The notes: generated by a model from the sequence alone, not told the origin. Shown: positions 8,068-17,151, counted from the first letter of the stretch. The stretch is DNA of 51,512 nt from Bradyrhizobium neotropicale (GCF_001641695.1 NZ_LSEF01000122.1:1-51512); one strand, 5' to 3'. Numbers and translations are program-made.

Positions 8068-9018
8068 ATGAATAAACCGATCTTGCACGATCCCTTGGAG
8101 GCTCTGCTTGCCGCACCCAGTGCGCGCCATAGCGACTCGCCGGTCTCCGAGCGGCGCGCTGCCGATGTGGAAATGGCGCGCATCCTCAAGACCGCACCGC
8201 TCCAAATGGCTTCGGACCCTTCCAATGGCGGCATCTCGCATTGGAAGCATGGGCCTCTTCACGATGTGGTCGAGCCCATGACCGACCACGTCATCATGGC
8301 CTACCCCACAGGCGTTCAGCGCCTGGAGCGGCGCGCCGGGAAATCGGTTGCGATTGGAACGGCGCGTTCCGGAGTTGTGACGATCATTCCGGCGGGTTCA
8401 AGCGCCAGATGGGATATTCCCGGCCTAGTCGACGTCATCCAGCTGTATCTTCCGCAGACAACGCTCGAACGCGTTGCCCGCGAAGCCGAGGCGCCCGCTC
8501 CCAGCGATCTTCTGGAGCGCACCGGGCATCCCGACCCCGTCACATCCGGATTGCTGATGAGTGCAGCCGATGTGCTGGAGGGCAATGCGGTCCTGGACGC
8601 CCTGTTCAGGCAGCGACTGACAGATCTCGTGGCCACGCGCATCCTGGCTGAGCACACCGGTGTGCCAACCGCCTTCGAGCCGATCATGGGCGGGCTGGCT
8701 CCCCACGCTCTGCGACGCGCGATCGAACGTTTGCGTTCGGACAGCGATACTGACGTCTCTCTTGCGGCTCTGGCTTCGGACGCCGGTCTGTCCCGCTTCC
8801 ACTTCTGCCGCGCCTTCAAGGAAAGCACCGGCCTTTCGCCGCATGCCTGGCTGCGCCAGCACCGGCTCGAGCAGGCCATGAACATGTTGCGCGATACAGA
8901 CGCGTCGATCGCAACGGTGGCCGCAGAACTCGGCTACGCCTCGCAAACGGCCTTCACTGCCGCGTTCAGGCGATTGACCGGCGAGACACCGAGCGATTGG
9001 CGACGACGCACGCGCTAA
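8068..9018 (+). CDS. AraC-family transcriptional regulator, copy 2 of a tandem pair
   Basis: A 316-residue paralogue of the preceding gene with the same layout: sensor domain including SVAIGTARSGVVTIIPAGSS and a C-terminal double HTH with LASDAGLSRFHFCRAFKEST. It starts 52 bases after the upstream stop, so the two may share a transcript. Differences cluster in the sensor half, while the DNA-binding half is almost unchanged; this suggests the two proteins read the same operators but may respond to different signals. It is followed at once by the 20-bp-spaced direct repeats at 9021-9053. Confidence 0.88.
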   Translation: MNKPILHDPLEALLAAPSARHSDSPVSERRAADVEMARILKTAPLQMASDPSNGGISHWKHGPLHDVVEPMTDHVIMAYPTGVQRLERRAGKSVAIGTARSGVVTIIPAGSSARWDIPGLVDVIQLYLPQTTLERVAREAEAPAPSDLLERTGHPDPVTSGLLMSAADVLEGNAVLDALFRQRLTDLVATRILAEHTGVPTAFEPIMGGLAPHALRRAIERLRSDSDTDVSLAALASDAGLSRFHFCRAFKESTGLSPHAWLRQHRLEQAMNMLRDTDASIATVAAELGYASQTAFTAAFRRLTGETPSDWRRRTR

Positions 9019-9020
9019 CA

Positions 9021-9053
9021 GCAATCACTCTGCAGGTAGAGCAATCGCTCTGG
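9021..9053 (+). promoter_or_regulatory. 20-bp-spaced direct repeats, candidate AraC operator
   Basis: GCAATCACTCTGC at 9021 and GCAATCGCTCTGG at 9041 are direct repeats exactly 20 bp apart, beginning two bases after the second AraC stop codon and ending 66 bp before the second hydrolase stub. Direct repeats on one helix face are the classical AraC-family binding layout. Confidence 0.55.
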
Positions 9054-9119
9054 CGCAATTGCAGATCCGATCCGCTAGATGATCAGGGTGCCCACGCCTA
9101 CAACCGGCGGAGACCAACG

Positions 9120-9404
9120 ATGATCCGGAAAACCTTCGTCAGCCAAATCGCGATCAGACCGCGAAGTAGAGTGATCGCGACCGCACTCGTATACGGACTT
9201 TCACTGGCCGTGCGCTTCACCTCGGCGACCGGCGAAGAGGTGGAAATTCCGCTGCAGTCCTTGCCAACGGCGATGTCTACCATGACCAAGGACGGCGCCC
9301 AGCTCCCCTACGCCGACTGGAGCCCGAACGCCACCCAGTCGATTTTCCTTCGCCACGGCTGGCCGCTGCGAGCATCGTCAATGACGAGCTGCTCCTCGCC
9401 CTAA
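9120..9404 (+). pseudogene. Alpha/beta hydrolase 5' stub, copy 2
   Basis: A 94-codon frame reads MIRKTFVSQIAIRPRSR, a hydrophobic leader (VIATALVYGLSLAVRF), then STMTKDGAQLPYADWSPNA and FLRHGWPL, the beginning of a chloroperoxidase-type alpha/beta hydrolase, and then leaves homology. The catalytic triad is absent. The first stub (5289-5570) breaks at the same HGWPL motif. Downstream, 9405-9520 contains only a short unassigned open stretch before the NDH-like gene. Confidence 0.6.
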
Positions 9405-9520
9405 GAACTTACAATCTCGTTTCACCCCTTCACGCCATCGTCGATCGCAAGAAGTTCGCCGCGGAAGCGGCGGCGGTGGCGCGCGCACGCCCGAGAAAAT
9501 CAACCACAGGAGTAAATCAC

Positions 9521-10726
9521 ATGCGACTTGTCATCATCGGCGCCGGCTTCGCCGGCATGTATGCCGCACTTTCCGCCGCCCGCCTGCGCGACATCCATGG
9601 CGCATCACCCGAGGAGCTCGAGATCGCGCTGGTCGCACCCGAGCCTACGCTGGTGATTCGCCCGCGCCTCTATGAGCCGAAGCCGGAGACCCTGACGGCG
9701 CCTCTCACCGATGTCCTGAAGGCCATCGACGTTGTCTACGTTCAAGGCAGCGCCGAGACGGTCGACACCAAGGCTCGCGCGGTCGGATTCCGCACTGCCG
9801 ATGGCCGGCGCAAGCAGCTCCCCTATGATCGGTTGGTCGTGGCGACCGGAAGCCGGCTGTTCCGCCCGAATATTCCGGGCCTCGCCGAGCACGGCTTCAG
9901 CGTCGACCAGCTCGATGATGCGATTGCCCTCGACCGGCATCTGCATGGCTTGGCCGACCGGCCGGCAATAAACGGGCGCGACACGGTCGTCGTGGCCGGC
10001 GGCGGGTTCACAGGCATCGAGGCGGCCACGGAGATGCCGGCGCGGCTTCGTGCGATCCTCGGCAAAGATGCAAAGCCGCGCGTCATCATCGTCGAAAGGA
10101 ATCCCGCGATCGCTCCCGATATGGGCGCAGATTCCCGCCCCGTCGTCGAGGACGCGCTGAAGAAGCTCGGTGTCGAGGCGCGGGTCGGTGCCGGCGTCGC
10201 ATCGCTCGACAAATCCGGCGTCACGCTCTCCGATGGCGAACGCATCGAGGCCGAGACCGTGATCTGGGCGGCGGGCATTCGTGCCGCCCCGCTTACCGCG
10301 CAGATACCCGGCGAGCGCGACAAATCCGGCCGGCTGCTTGTCGACCGCGACTTGCGCGTGCCGGGGGTAGCCGGCGTCTTCGCCACCGGCGATGCCGCTC
10401 GCGCCGCATGCGACGATGCCGGCAACTACGCGCTGATGTCGTGCCAGCATGCCACGCGGATGGGCGCCTTTGCCGGCAACAACGCCGCCGCCGAGCTCCT
10501 GGGCGTGCCGACCAAGCCATATCACCAGAAGGCCTACGTCACCTGTCTCGACCTTGGAGAGGCCGGCGCGGTCTTCACGCGCGGCTGGGAGCGCAAAGTG
10601 GAGATAGTTGGCGATAAGGCCAAGAAGACCAAGCACGAGATCAACACCGTGTGGATCTATCCGCCGCGGCCTGAACGCGCCGCCGCGCTGGCCTCGGCCG
10701 ATCCGGAGCACGTCACCGAGGTTTAG
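9521..10726 (+). CDS. NDH-2-like NAD(P)/FAD-dependent oxidoreductase
   Basis: A 401-residue flavoprotein of the type II NADH dehydrogenase/pyridine nucleotide-disulfide oxidoreductase group. The FAD-binding Rossmann motif is IIGAGFAGMYAA (about 5-16), the NAD-binding motif is VVVAGGGFTGIEAA, and the second FAD contact is GVFATGDAA. There is no membrane-anchoring helix. The ATG was chosen because AGGAG lies 8 bases upstream; a longer frame starting 45 bases earlier lacks this and would place residues before the Rossmann strand. It is the first gene of a long co-directional run ending with bdhA. The electron acceptor is unknown; a quinone or small-molecule acceptor is plausible. Confidence 0.87.
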   Translation: MRLVIIGAGFAGMYAALSAARLRDIHGASPEELEIALVAPEPTLVIRPRLYEPKPETLTAPLTDVLKAIDVVYVQGSAETVDTKARAVGFRTADGRRKQLPYDRLVVATGSRLFRPNIPGLAEHGFSVDQLDDAIALDRHLHGLADRPAINGRDTVVVAGGGFTGIEAATEMPARLRAILGKDAKPRVIIVERNPAIAPDMGADSRPVVEDALKKLGVEARVGAGVASLDKSGVTLSDGERIEAETVIWAAGIRAAPLTAQIPGERDKSGRLLVDRDLRVPGVAGVFATGDAARAACDDAGNYALMSCQHATRMGAFAGNNAAAELLGVPTKPYHQKAYVTCLDLGEAGAVFTRGWERKVEIVGDKAKKTKHEINTVWIYPPRPERAAALASADPEHVTEV

Positions 10727-10802
10727 CTACCTCACGCGACTTGGGCCGCGCGCCTCAAAAACGCGCGCCCCACCCAAGCAGATCAATCTGGAGCTCACCA
10801 CG

Positions 10803-11597
10803 ATGAAACACGACACCGTGCGCGCCACAGCGTTCGCAATGCCACTGATGAACCCGGCATTTCCGCCCGGCCCATACCGCTTCGTCAATCGCGAGTACTT
10901 CATCATCCAGTACCGGACGGATCCCGAGCTACTGCGCCGGATCGTGCCAGAACCACTCGCGGTCGCCGAACCGGTGGTAAATTATGAGTTCATCCGCATG
11001 CCTGACTCGACCGGCTTCGGCGATTACACCGAAAGCGGTCAGGTCATTCCGGTGTCTTTTCAGGGTCAGGCTGGCAGCTTCACCCATCAGATGTTTCTCA
11101 ATGACCATCCGCCCATCGCCGGCGGGCGGGAGCTGTGGGGTTTTCCCAAGAAGCTGGCGCAGCCGAAGCTCGCGGTCGAGATCGACACGCTGGTCGGCAC
11201 CCTGAACTATGGCTCGGTCCGCATCGCGACCGGCACCATGGGCTACAAGCACCGGGCGCTCGACGCCGCAGTCGAAGCCAGGAAGCTCGCCGCACCGAAT
11301 TTTCTGCTCAAGATCATCCCGCATGTCGACGGCACGACGCGCGTCTGCGAGCTCGTTCGCTTTCACCTCGAAGACATCACCGTGAAGGGCGCATGGACGG
11401 GGCCGGCTGCGCTCGACTTGTATTCGCACGCCCTGGCCCCCGTCGCCGAGCTGCCGGTTCTTCAAGTGCTGTCAGCCAAGCACCTTGTCGCCGACCTGAC
11501 GCTCGGCCTGGGCACCGTGGTCCACGACTATCTGTCCCCAAGTCGGGCTGCACGACGGCTCGATTCCGAAATCTTGAGCGAAGCGAACGCTGGCTGA
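10803..11597 (+). CDS. adc: Acetoacetate decarboxylase
   Basis: A 264-residue protein that should convert acetoacetate to acetone and carbon dioxide. It shows PPGPYRFVNREYFIIQYRTD and GGRELWGFPKKLAQPKL, with the Schiff-base Lys in the GFPKK motif (Lys116/117), and the length is normal. The gene sits between the NDH-like flavoprotein and a patatin phospholipase, and the same run ends with 3-hydroxybutyrate dehydrogenase, which makes acetoacetate. Decarboxylase and dehydrogenase therefore share an intermediate, consistent with turnover of hydroxybutyrate or PHB. Start is the ATG after GAGCTCACCACG, with only a weak ribosome site. Confidence 0.92.
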   Translation: MKHDTVRATAFAMPLMNPAFPPGPYRFVNREYFIIQYRTDPELLRRIVPEPLAVAEPVVNYEFIRMPDSTGFGDYTESGQVIPVSFQGQAGSFTHQMFLNDHPPIAGGRELWGFPKKLAQPKLAVEIDTLVGTLNYGSVRIATGTMGYKHRALDAAVEARKLAAPNFLLKIIPHVDGTTRVCELVRFHLEDITVKGAWTGPAALDLYSHALAPVAELPVLQVLSAKHLVADLTLGLGTVVHDYLSPSRAARRLDSEILSEANAG

Positions 11598-11629
11598 TCG
11601 GATCGGCCGCAACATAAGGAGTTTGCAAA

Positions 11630-12805
11630 ATGCTGAAGGTGATGCGCGAGCAAATCACGTCGGAGCCGCAGCAATCGAGACCGCGGCCATATGATGTGGT
11701 CGCCTTGGTGCTGCAGGGTGGCGGAGCCTTGGGAGCCTATCAGGCCGGCGTCTATGAGGGCCTGCATGAAGCAGGCATTCGGCCGAACTGGCTGGCCGGC
11801 ATTTCGATCGGCGCGCTCAATGCCGCCATCATCGCGGGCTCGCCGGAAGCCGAACGGGTCGGGCGGCTGCGTGAGTTCTGGGAAACCATCTGCGCCTGCC
11901 CGGTGGGATGGCCCGCTGGCGAAGGGCTTGGCGATGCGTTGCCGTTCGCGTTCGACCTGCGCTCGCTGCAAAACACGTTTGCCGCGATGCGGGCCTTGTT
12001 CCACGGTCAGCCCGGCTTCTTCAAGCCGCGCTTCCCTTCGCCGTTCTGGTCGCCCTTCTCGGGTGATGCAGCAACGAGCCTTTACGATACGTCACCGCTG
12101 AGCCAGACGCTGGAGCGGCTCGTCGACTTCGACCGATTGAACTCGGGTGAGGTGCGCGTCAGCGTCGGCGCGGTCAACGTCCGCACCGGCAACCTCACTT
12201 ATTTTGACACCGCCGAACGCCGGCTGACGCCGAAGCATTTCATGGCTTCCGGCGCCCTGCCGCCAGCATTTCCCGCCGTCGAAATCGAAGGCGAGCACTA
12301 CTGGGATGGTGGCGTGGCCTGGAATACGCCTCTTTCTCGCGTGCTGTCCGGCGAGCCGGGCGAGACCCTGACCTTTCAGGTCGACCTCTGGTCCGCGAGG
12401 GGCCGCGTTCCCCACGACATGATGGAGGTGTCGAGCCGGCAGAAGGACATTCAATATTCGAGCCGGACGCGCGCCATCACAGATCAGGCGCTGCGGATGC
12501 AGAAGATGCGTCGGGCCTTGCAACGAACCATCGAAAAACTGCCGGAAAGCGCAAAGCAGGATCCGGAAATTCGGGCCATCGCGGATATGGCCCGTCATAG
12601 CTCTCACAACATCATCCACCTGATTTACCAGTCCAAGACCTACGAGGGGCAGTCAAAGGACTACGAGTTCGGGCTGAGCGCGATGCGCGCTCACTGGCAG
12701 AGCGGGCTGGAGGACATTCGCCGCACGCTGGCCGAGCCGCGCCGCTTGGACGTGCCGCCTCCCGAGCTCGGCATCGTCACGCATGACGTCCATCGCCGCG
12801 ATTGA
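11630..12805 (+). CDS. Patatin-like phospholipase with DUF3734-type C terminus
   Basis: A 391-residue Ser-Asp dyad hydrolase. The oxyanion loop is LQGGGALGAYQAG (about 28-40), the nucleophile lies in GISIG (Ser59), and the Asp in YWDGG (Asp226). The C-terminal region after about 270 matches the extension seen in patatins of this gene neighbourhood. AGGAG stands 10 bases before the ATG. Patatins next to acetoacetate decarboxylase and 3-hydroxybutyrate dehydrogenase recur in alphaproteobacteria; a role in releasing hydroxybutyrate or lipid substrates is an inference, not shown by the sequence. Confidence 0.9.
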   Translation: MLKVMREQITSEPQQSRPRPYDVVALVLQGGGALGAYQAGVYEGLHEAGIRPNWLAGISIGALNAAIIAGSPEAERVGRLREFWETICACPVGWPAGEGLGDALPFAFDLRSLQNTFAAMRALFHGQPGFFKPRFPSPFWSPFSGDAATSLYDTSPLSQTLERLVDFDRLNSGEVRVSVGAVNVRTGNLTYFDTAERRLTPKHFMASGALPPAFPAVEIEGEHYWDGGVAWNTPLSRVLSGEPGETLTFQVDLWSARGRVPHDMMEVSSRQKDIQYSSRTRAITDQALRMQKMRRALQRTIEKLPESAKQDPEIRAIADMARHSSHNIIHLIYQSKTYEGQSKDYEFGLSAMRAHWQSGLEDIRRTLAEPRRLDVPPPELGIVTHDVHRRD

Positions 12806-12838
12806 ACTCAGCACCGTCTGCAAATTTCGGAGAAAGCC

Positions 12839-13987
12839 ATGTCAACTCTTTCCTATGCGTCTGAGCAAGACGTCAAAACCGGCCTTCGCCCGTCGCGTCT
12901 GGCGATCCGGCGCGCAGCGCTCGCGTTCGCCGCGGCACTCGGTGTCGCCGGCGCTACCACCTTCGGCCACTACTACGTCACGACCGGTCGCTATTTGGAA
13001 ACGACAGATGATGCCTATGTGAAGGCGGACTCCACGATCATTGCGCCGAAAGTCTCCGGCTACATTGCGGACGTTCTCGTCGCTGACAACGAGCCGGTGA
13101 AGGCCGGCCAGGTGCTGGCGCGGATCGACGACCGCGATTTCAAGACCGCGCTGAACCAGGCCAGGGCCGACGTTGCGGCATCCGAGGCCGCGGTAAAGAA
13201 TCTCAACGCGCAGATCGAATTGCAGGAGCCGCTGATCCAACAGCAAGCGGCCGAGGTCGATGCGACCGAGGCCACTCTGACGTTCGCCCAGCAGGAGCGC
13301 GCCCGCTACGACAATCTGATGAAATCGGGCGCTGGCACAATTCAACGCGCCCAGCAGACCGATGCGGCGTTGCGCTCGCAGACCGCGCAATTGCAGCAAG
13401 GTAAGGCGGGATTGATCGCCGCCAACAAGAAGATCGAGGTGCTCTCGACCCAACGCGCCCAGGCGCTCGCCCAACTCGATCACGCCCGCGCACTCGAGCA
13501 GCAGGCCGCGCTGAATCTGTCATACACGCAGATCACCGCGCCCGTTGACGGCACGGTCGGCGCGCGCACGCTGCGCGTCGGCCAATATGTCCAGGCCGGT
13601 ACGCCGCTCATGGCGGTGGTGCCGCTGGCCGCGGTTTATGTGGTCGCGAACTTCAAGGAAACCCAACTCACCCATGTGCGCAATGGACAGCCGGTCGAGC
13701 TTCGGGTCGACAGCTTTCATTCGACCAGACTGAAGGGCCATGTCGACAGCCTTTCGCCAGCAAGCGGCCTGGAATTCGCGCTGCTCCCGCCGGACAACGC
13801 CACCGGAAATTTTACCAAGATCGTGCAGCGCGTGCCGGTGAAGATCGTGCTCGACGACCGGCGCTTGAGCGGTCTGCTGCGCCCTGGCATGTCGGCGGAG
13901 CCGACCATCAATACCAAGTCGACTGTAGTCGCCGAACGCGACACCGAAAGGCGGCTCGCGTCGCGTAGAGGCGAGCCCCGCAGCTGA
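12839..13987 (+). CDS. EmrA/HlyD-type membrane fusion protein
   Basis: A 382-residue periplasmic adaptor. One N-terminal transmembrane segment (about 24-45), then the split biotinyl-lipoyl domain (DAYVKADSTIIAPKVSGYI ... YTQITAPVDGTVGARTLRVG), a long Gln/Ala-rich coiled-coil hairpin (about 95-215) and a beta-barrel region. It lies 35 bp before an EmrB-like MFS gene and should bridge that pump to an outer-membrane channel; no TolC homologue is present in the window. The exported compound is unknown, but the ketone-body genes around it raise organic acid export as a possibility. Confidence 0.9.
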   Translation: MSTLSYASEQDVKTGLRPSRLAIRRAALAFAAALGVAGATTFGHYYVTTGRYLETTDDAYVKADSTIIAPKVSGYIADVLVADNEPVKAGQVLARIDDRDFKTALNQARADVAASEAAVKNLNAQIELQEPLIQQQAAEVDATEATLTFAQQERARYDNLMKSGAGTIQRAQQTDAALRSQTAQLQQGKAGLIAANKKIEVLSTQRAQALAQLDHARALEQQAALNLSYTQITAPVDGTVGARTLRVGQYVQAGTPLMAVVPLAAVYVVANFKETQLTHVRNGQPVELRVDSFHSTRLKGHVDSLSPASGLEFALLPPDNATGNFTKIVQRVPVKIVLDDRRLSGLLRPGMSAEPTINTKSTVVAERDTERRLASRRGEPRS

Positions 13988-14022
13988 ACAATGCATCCTC
14001 TCTTGCACGCCGGGAGACAGCC

Positions 14023-15633
14023 ATGAGCACCTTGCAATCCGTCATCAAAGCCCCGCCCGCCAGCGAGGATCCGCTACCGGCTGCCGCTCCCGCCGTCTCC
14101 GCGAAAACCTGGCTCGCGGTGGTCGGGGCCACTCTGGGCGCGTTCATGGCGGTGCTCAACATCCAGATCGTCAATGCCTCGCTTGCCGATATTCAGGGCG
14201 GGATCGGAGCGGGCATCGATGACGGCGGCTGGATCTCGACTTCCTATCTAATCGCCGAGATCGTGGTGATTCCGCTTAGCGGCTGGCTCGCTCAGGTGTT
14301 CTCGGTCCGTATCTATCTTCTCACCAACGCGACCCTGTTCCTGGTGTTCTCGGCCGCCTGCGCGCTCGCGCAAAACCTGCCGCAGATGATCGCGCTCCGC
14401 GCAATACAGGGTTTTACCGGCGGCGTGCTGATCCCCATGGCGTTCACGCTCATTATCACGCTCCTGCCGAAGGCGAAGCAGCCGATCGGGCTGGCGATGT
14501 TTGCCATCTCCGCGACGTTTGCCCCCGCCATCGGTCCGACCATCGGGGGCTATCTCACCCAAAGCTTCGGCTGGGAGTACGTCTTCTATGTCAACATCGT
14601 ACCCGGCGCGATCATGATCACCATGCTGTTCTTTTCGCTAGAGGCGACGTCCATGAAGCTGTCGCAGCTCGCGGAAGGCGACTGGGCTGGCATCATCACC
14701 ATGGCAATCGGGCTCGCCGCACTTCAGACCGTCCTGGAGGAAGGCAACAAGGACGACTGGTTCGGCTCGCCATTCATCGTTCGGTTGGCGGTGATCGCTG
14801 CGGTTGCGCTGGCGCTGTTTCTCGCAATCGAGCTGACCGCAAAGAAGCCATTGCTCAACTTGCGCATCCTATTGCGCCGCAATTTCGGCTTTGGCGTGCT
14901 CGCGAATTTTTTGCTCGGCGTATCGTTGTATGGTTCCGTCTATGTCCTGCCGGTCTATCTGTCCCGCATCCAGGGCTACAACTCCGAGCAGATCGGCATG
15001 GTGCTGGCATGGACCGGCCTGCCGCAGCTCGTGCTGATCCCGCTGGTACCTCGCCTGATGAAGCGGTTCGATCCGCGTCTCGTGATCGGGGTCGGCTTTA
15101 CCCTGTTTGGCGGCTCCAATTTCCTGAATATCTACATGACCAACGACTATGCGGCAGATCAACTGTTCTGGCCGAACGTCGTCCGCGCGCTTGGCCAGGC
15201 CCTGGTCTTCGCACCGCTGTCGAGCGTTGCGACTTCGGGAATGGAAGCGGAGAATGCGGGGTCGGCGTCAGCTCTGTTCAATATGATGCGCAACCTCGGC
15301 GGCGCGATCGGTATCGCTGCGCTGCAGACGCTCCTAACCAAGCGTGAGCAGTACCACTCCAACATCCTGATGCAATCGGTATCGATGTTCGAGCAGGCCA
15401 CCCGTACCCGGCTCGATCAGCTCACGCAGTACTTCATGAGCCACGGCGTGATCGACCGCGTCGATGCCGTCCACCACGCCTATGTCGCGATTGGCAAGAT
15501 CATCCAGAAGCAAGCCTTCATCCTCGGCTTCAGCGACACCTTCTATCTGCTCGGCGTCTCGCAGATCGTCGCCCTGATAGCGGCGCTCATGCTCACCAAG
15601 CCCGACCGCATCGACGCCGGCGGCGCCCATTGA
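14023..15633 (+). CDS. EmrB-like DHA2 family MFS efflux transporter
   Basis: A 536-residue, 14-helix drug:H+ antiporter-2 family protein. Characteristic features are the N-terminal membrane start WLAVVGATLGAFMAVLNIQI, DDGGWISTSYLIAEIVVIPL in helix 2 and the motif C region FAISATFAPAIGPTIGGYL in helix 5. Its partner adaptor is encoded directly upstream, as in EmrAB. RBS and start are unremarkable. The next gene downstream is a broken AhpD-like gene. Confidence 0.92.
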   Translation: MSTLQSVIKAPPASEDPLPAAAPAVSAKTWLAVVGATLGAFMAVLNIQIVNASLADIQGGIGAGIDDGGWISTSYLIAEIVVIPLSGWLAQVFSVRIYLLTNATLFLVFSAACALAQNLPQMIALRAIQGFTGGVLIPMAFTLIITLLPKAKQPIGLAMFAISATFAPAIGPTIGGYLTQSFGWEYVFYVNIVPGAIMITMLFFSLEATSMKLSQLAEGDWAGIITMAIGLAALQTVLEEGNKDDWFGSPFIVRLAVIAAVALALFLAIELTAKKPLLNLRILLRRNFGFGVLANFLLGVSLYGSVYVLPVYLSRIQGYNSEQIGMVLAWTGLPQLVLIPLVPRLMKRFDPRLVIGVGFTLFGGSNFLNIYMTNDYAADQLFWPNVVRALGQALVFAPLSSVATSGMEAENAGSASALFNMMRNLGGAIGIAALQTLLTKREQYHSNILMQSVSMFEQATRTRLDQLTQYFMSHGVIDRVDAVHHAYVAIGKIIQKQAFILGFSDTFYLLGVSQIVALIAALMLTKPDRIDAGGAH

Positions 15634-15662
15634 CCATCTTAAAACCCGAAAGGAGAACGACC

Positions 15663-16107
15663 ATGGAACCCCGCATGAATTTCTACCAGGCCGCGCCTGA
15701 AAGCATCAAAGCTCTCATCGCCGTCGAGGCCCAGATCCAGTCATCCGGTCTCGAACAGGACCCGCGCCTCCCAGATCAACGGCTGTGCCTTCTGCATCAA
15801 CATGCACATCCAGGATGCGCGCAAGCATGGCGAGACTGAGCAGCGGCTCTATCTCCTGAACGCCTGGCGCGAGGCGCCGCTCTATACCGATCGCGAACGC
15901 GCCGCGCTGGCCTGGACCGAGGCCGTGACGCTGATCCCCGAAACGCATGCGCCCGACGACACTTATGAAGAGCTCCGCAGACACTTTTCCGAGGCCGAGG
16001 CGGTGAACCTGACCATGCTGATTGGGACCATCAACGCATGGAACGGGCTCGCGAGCTCCTTCCGTGCGGTGCCACCGGCCAAAGCAATGGCGGCAGCGGC
16101 CACCTAA
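15663..16107 (+). pseudogene. Carboxymuconolactone decarboxylase/AhpD-like gene broken by an internal deletion
   Basis: The first frame gives MEPRMNFYQAAPESIKALIA ... SSGLEQ, and the homologous continuation TRASQINGCAFCINMHIQDA ... ERAALAWTEAVTLI is in another frame. Family members have about seven residues between these parts that are missing here, so a deletion of about 20 bases near 15760 both removed them and shifted the frame. The redox motif CAFC survives in the second frame. A strong GGAGAACGACC ribosome site remains. The second part could only be made from an internal start that would lose the CxxC. Confidence 0.8.
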
Positions 16108-16150
16108 CTCTGCGTAATTCGCTTTCTCAAACATCAAAAGGAATCTCACC

Positions 16151-16933
16151 ATGCTGAAGGGAAAAGTAGCAATCGTCACCGGATCGACCAGCGGCATCGG
16201 GCTGGGCATCGCGAAAGAATTGGCCGAGCTCGGCGCCGACCTGGTGTTGAACGGCCTCGGCGACGCCGGCGAGATCGAGGCAATCCGGAGCGGCATCGAA
16301 CGTGAGCACGGCGTCCGCGTCGTCTACGACGGCGCCGATATGTCGAAGGAACAAGCCGTGCGCGGACTGATCGCCAGAATGATCGAGCAGTTCGGACGTC
16401 TCGACATCCTGGTGAATAATGCCGGCATTCAGTTTACCGCGCCTGTGGAGGAGTTTCCTGCTGCCAAGTGGAATGCAATTCTCGATATCAATCTGTCCGC
16501 GGCGTTTCACGGAATTGCCGCGGCGGTGCCTCAGATGAAAAAGCAGCGTTGGGGACGGATCGTCAACATCGCTTCGACGCACGGCCTTGTCGCGTCAACA
16601 CACAAGGCGGCCTACGTTGCGGCCAAGCACGGGCTGGTTGGTCTGACCAAGGTAGTCGGCCTGGAGACGGCCGGTAGTGGCGTCACTTGCAATACCGTCT
16701 GTCCCGGGTGGGTGCGAACGTCTCTGGTCGAAAAGCAGATCAGCGACATCGCTGCGCAGAAGCAAATAAGCCAGAGGGAAGCGGCCGAGGAGATTTTGGC
16801 TGAGAAGCAGCCGTCTCTGGATTTCGTCTCTCCCTCGCAGCTTGGGGGCACCGTGGCCTTCCTCTGTTCGCCTGCTGCAGACCAGATCACGGGCACGGCA
16901 ATCTCGGTCGATGGCGGCTGGACCGCTCAGTAA
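16151..16933 (+). CDS. bdhA: D-3-hydroxybutyrate dehydrogenase
   Basis: A 260-residue classical short-chain dehydrogenase that interconverts 3-hydroxybutyrate and acetoacetate with NAD. Motifs: TGSTSGIG (10-17), NNAG (89-92), Ser142, and YVAAK (Tyr155, Lys159). The bdhA-type signatures MLKGKVAIVTGSTSGIG and the C-terminal ITGTAISVDGGWTAQ are present. It is the last gene of the run that includes acetoacetate decarboxylase. The ribosome site AAAAGGAATCTCACC precedes the ATG. Confidence 0.93.
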   Translation: MLKGKVAIVTGSTSGIGLGIAKELAELGADLVLNGLGDAGEIEAIRSGIEREHGVRVVYDGADMSKEQAVRGLIARMIEQFGRLDILVNNAGIQFTAPVEEFPAAKWNAILDINLSAAFHGIAAAVPQMKKQRWGRIVNIASTHGLVASTHKAAYVAAKHGLVGLTKVVGLETAGSGVTCNTVCPGWVRTSLVEKQISDIAAQKQISQREAAEEILAEKQPSLDFVSPSQLGGTVAFLCSPAADQITGTAISVDGGWTAQ

Positions 16934-17151
16934 CGAAGCAAGCGCGGCCGGCATTGCCCGCGAGTTGTTCCATCTGTGTTACGGCACCTTAGCGGAAGGT
17001 ACGGAACGGGACCGACGCGCCTTGACGCAATAGTTCTAATCGATTGGGTTGCAGGAAGACCCTAGTTTGGCACCACGTGGTGCTTCTGGCTGACCACGCA
17101 CTGGCCGGAGAAGATCATTTCCAGAGGGATGCTTTAGCTGACGAACTTCTT

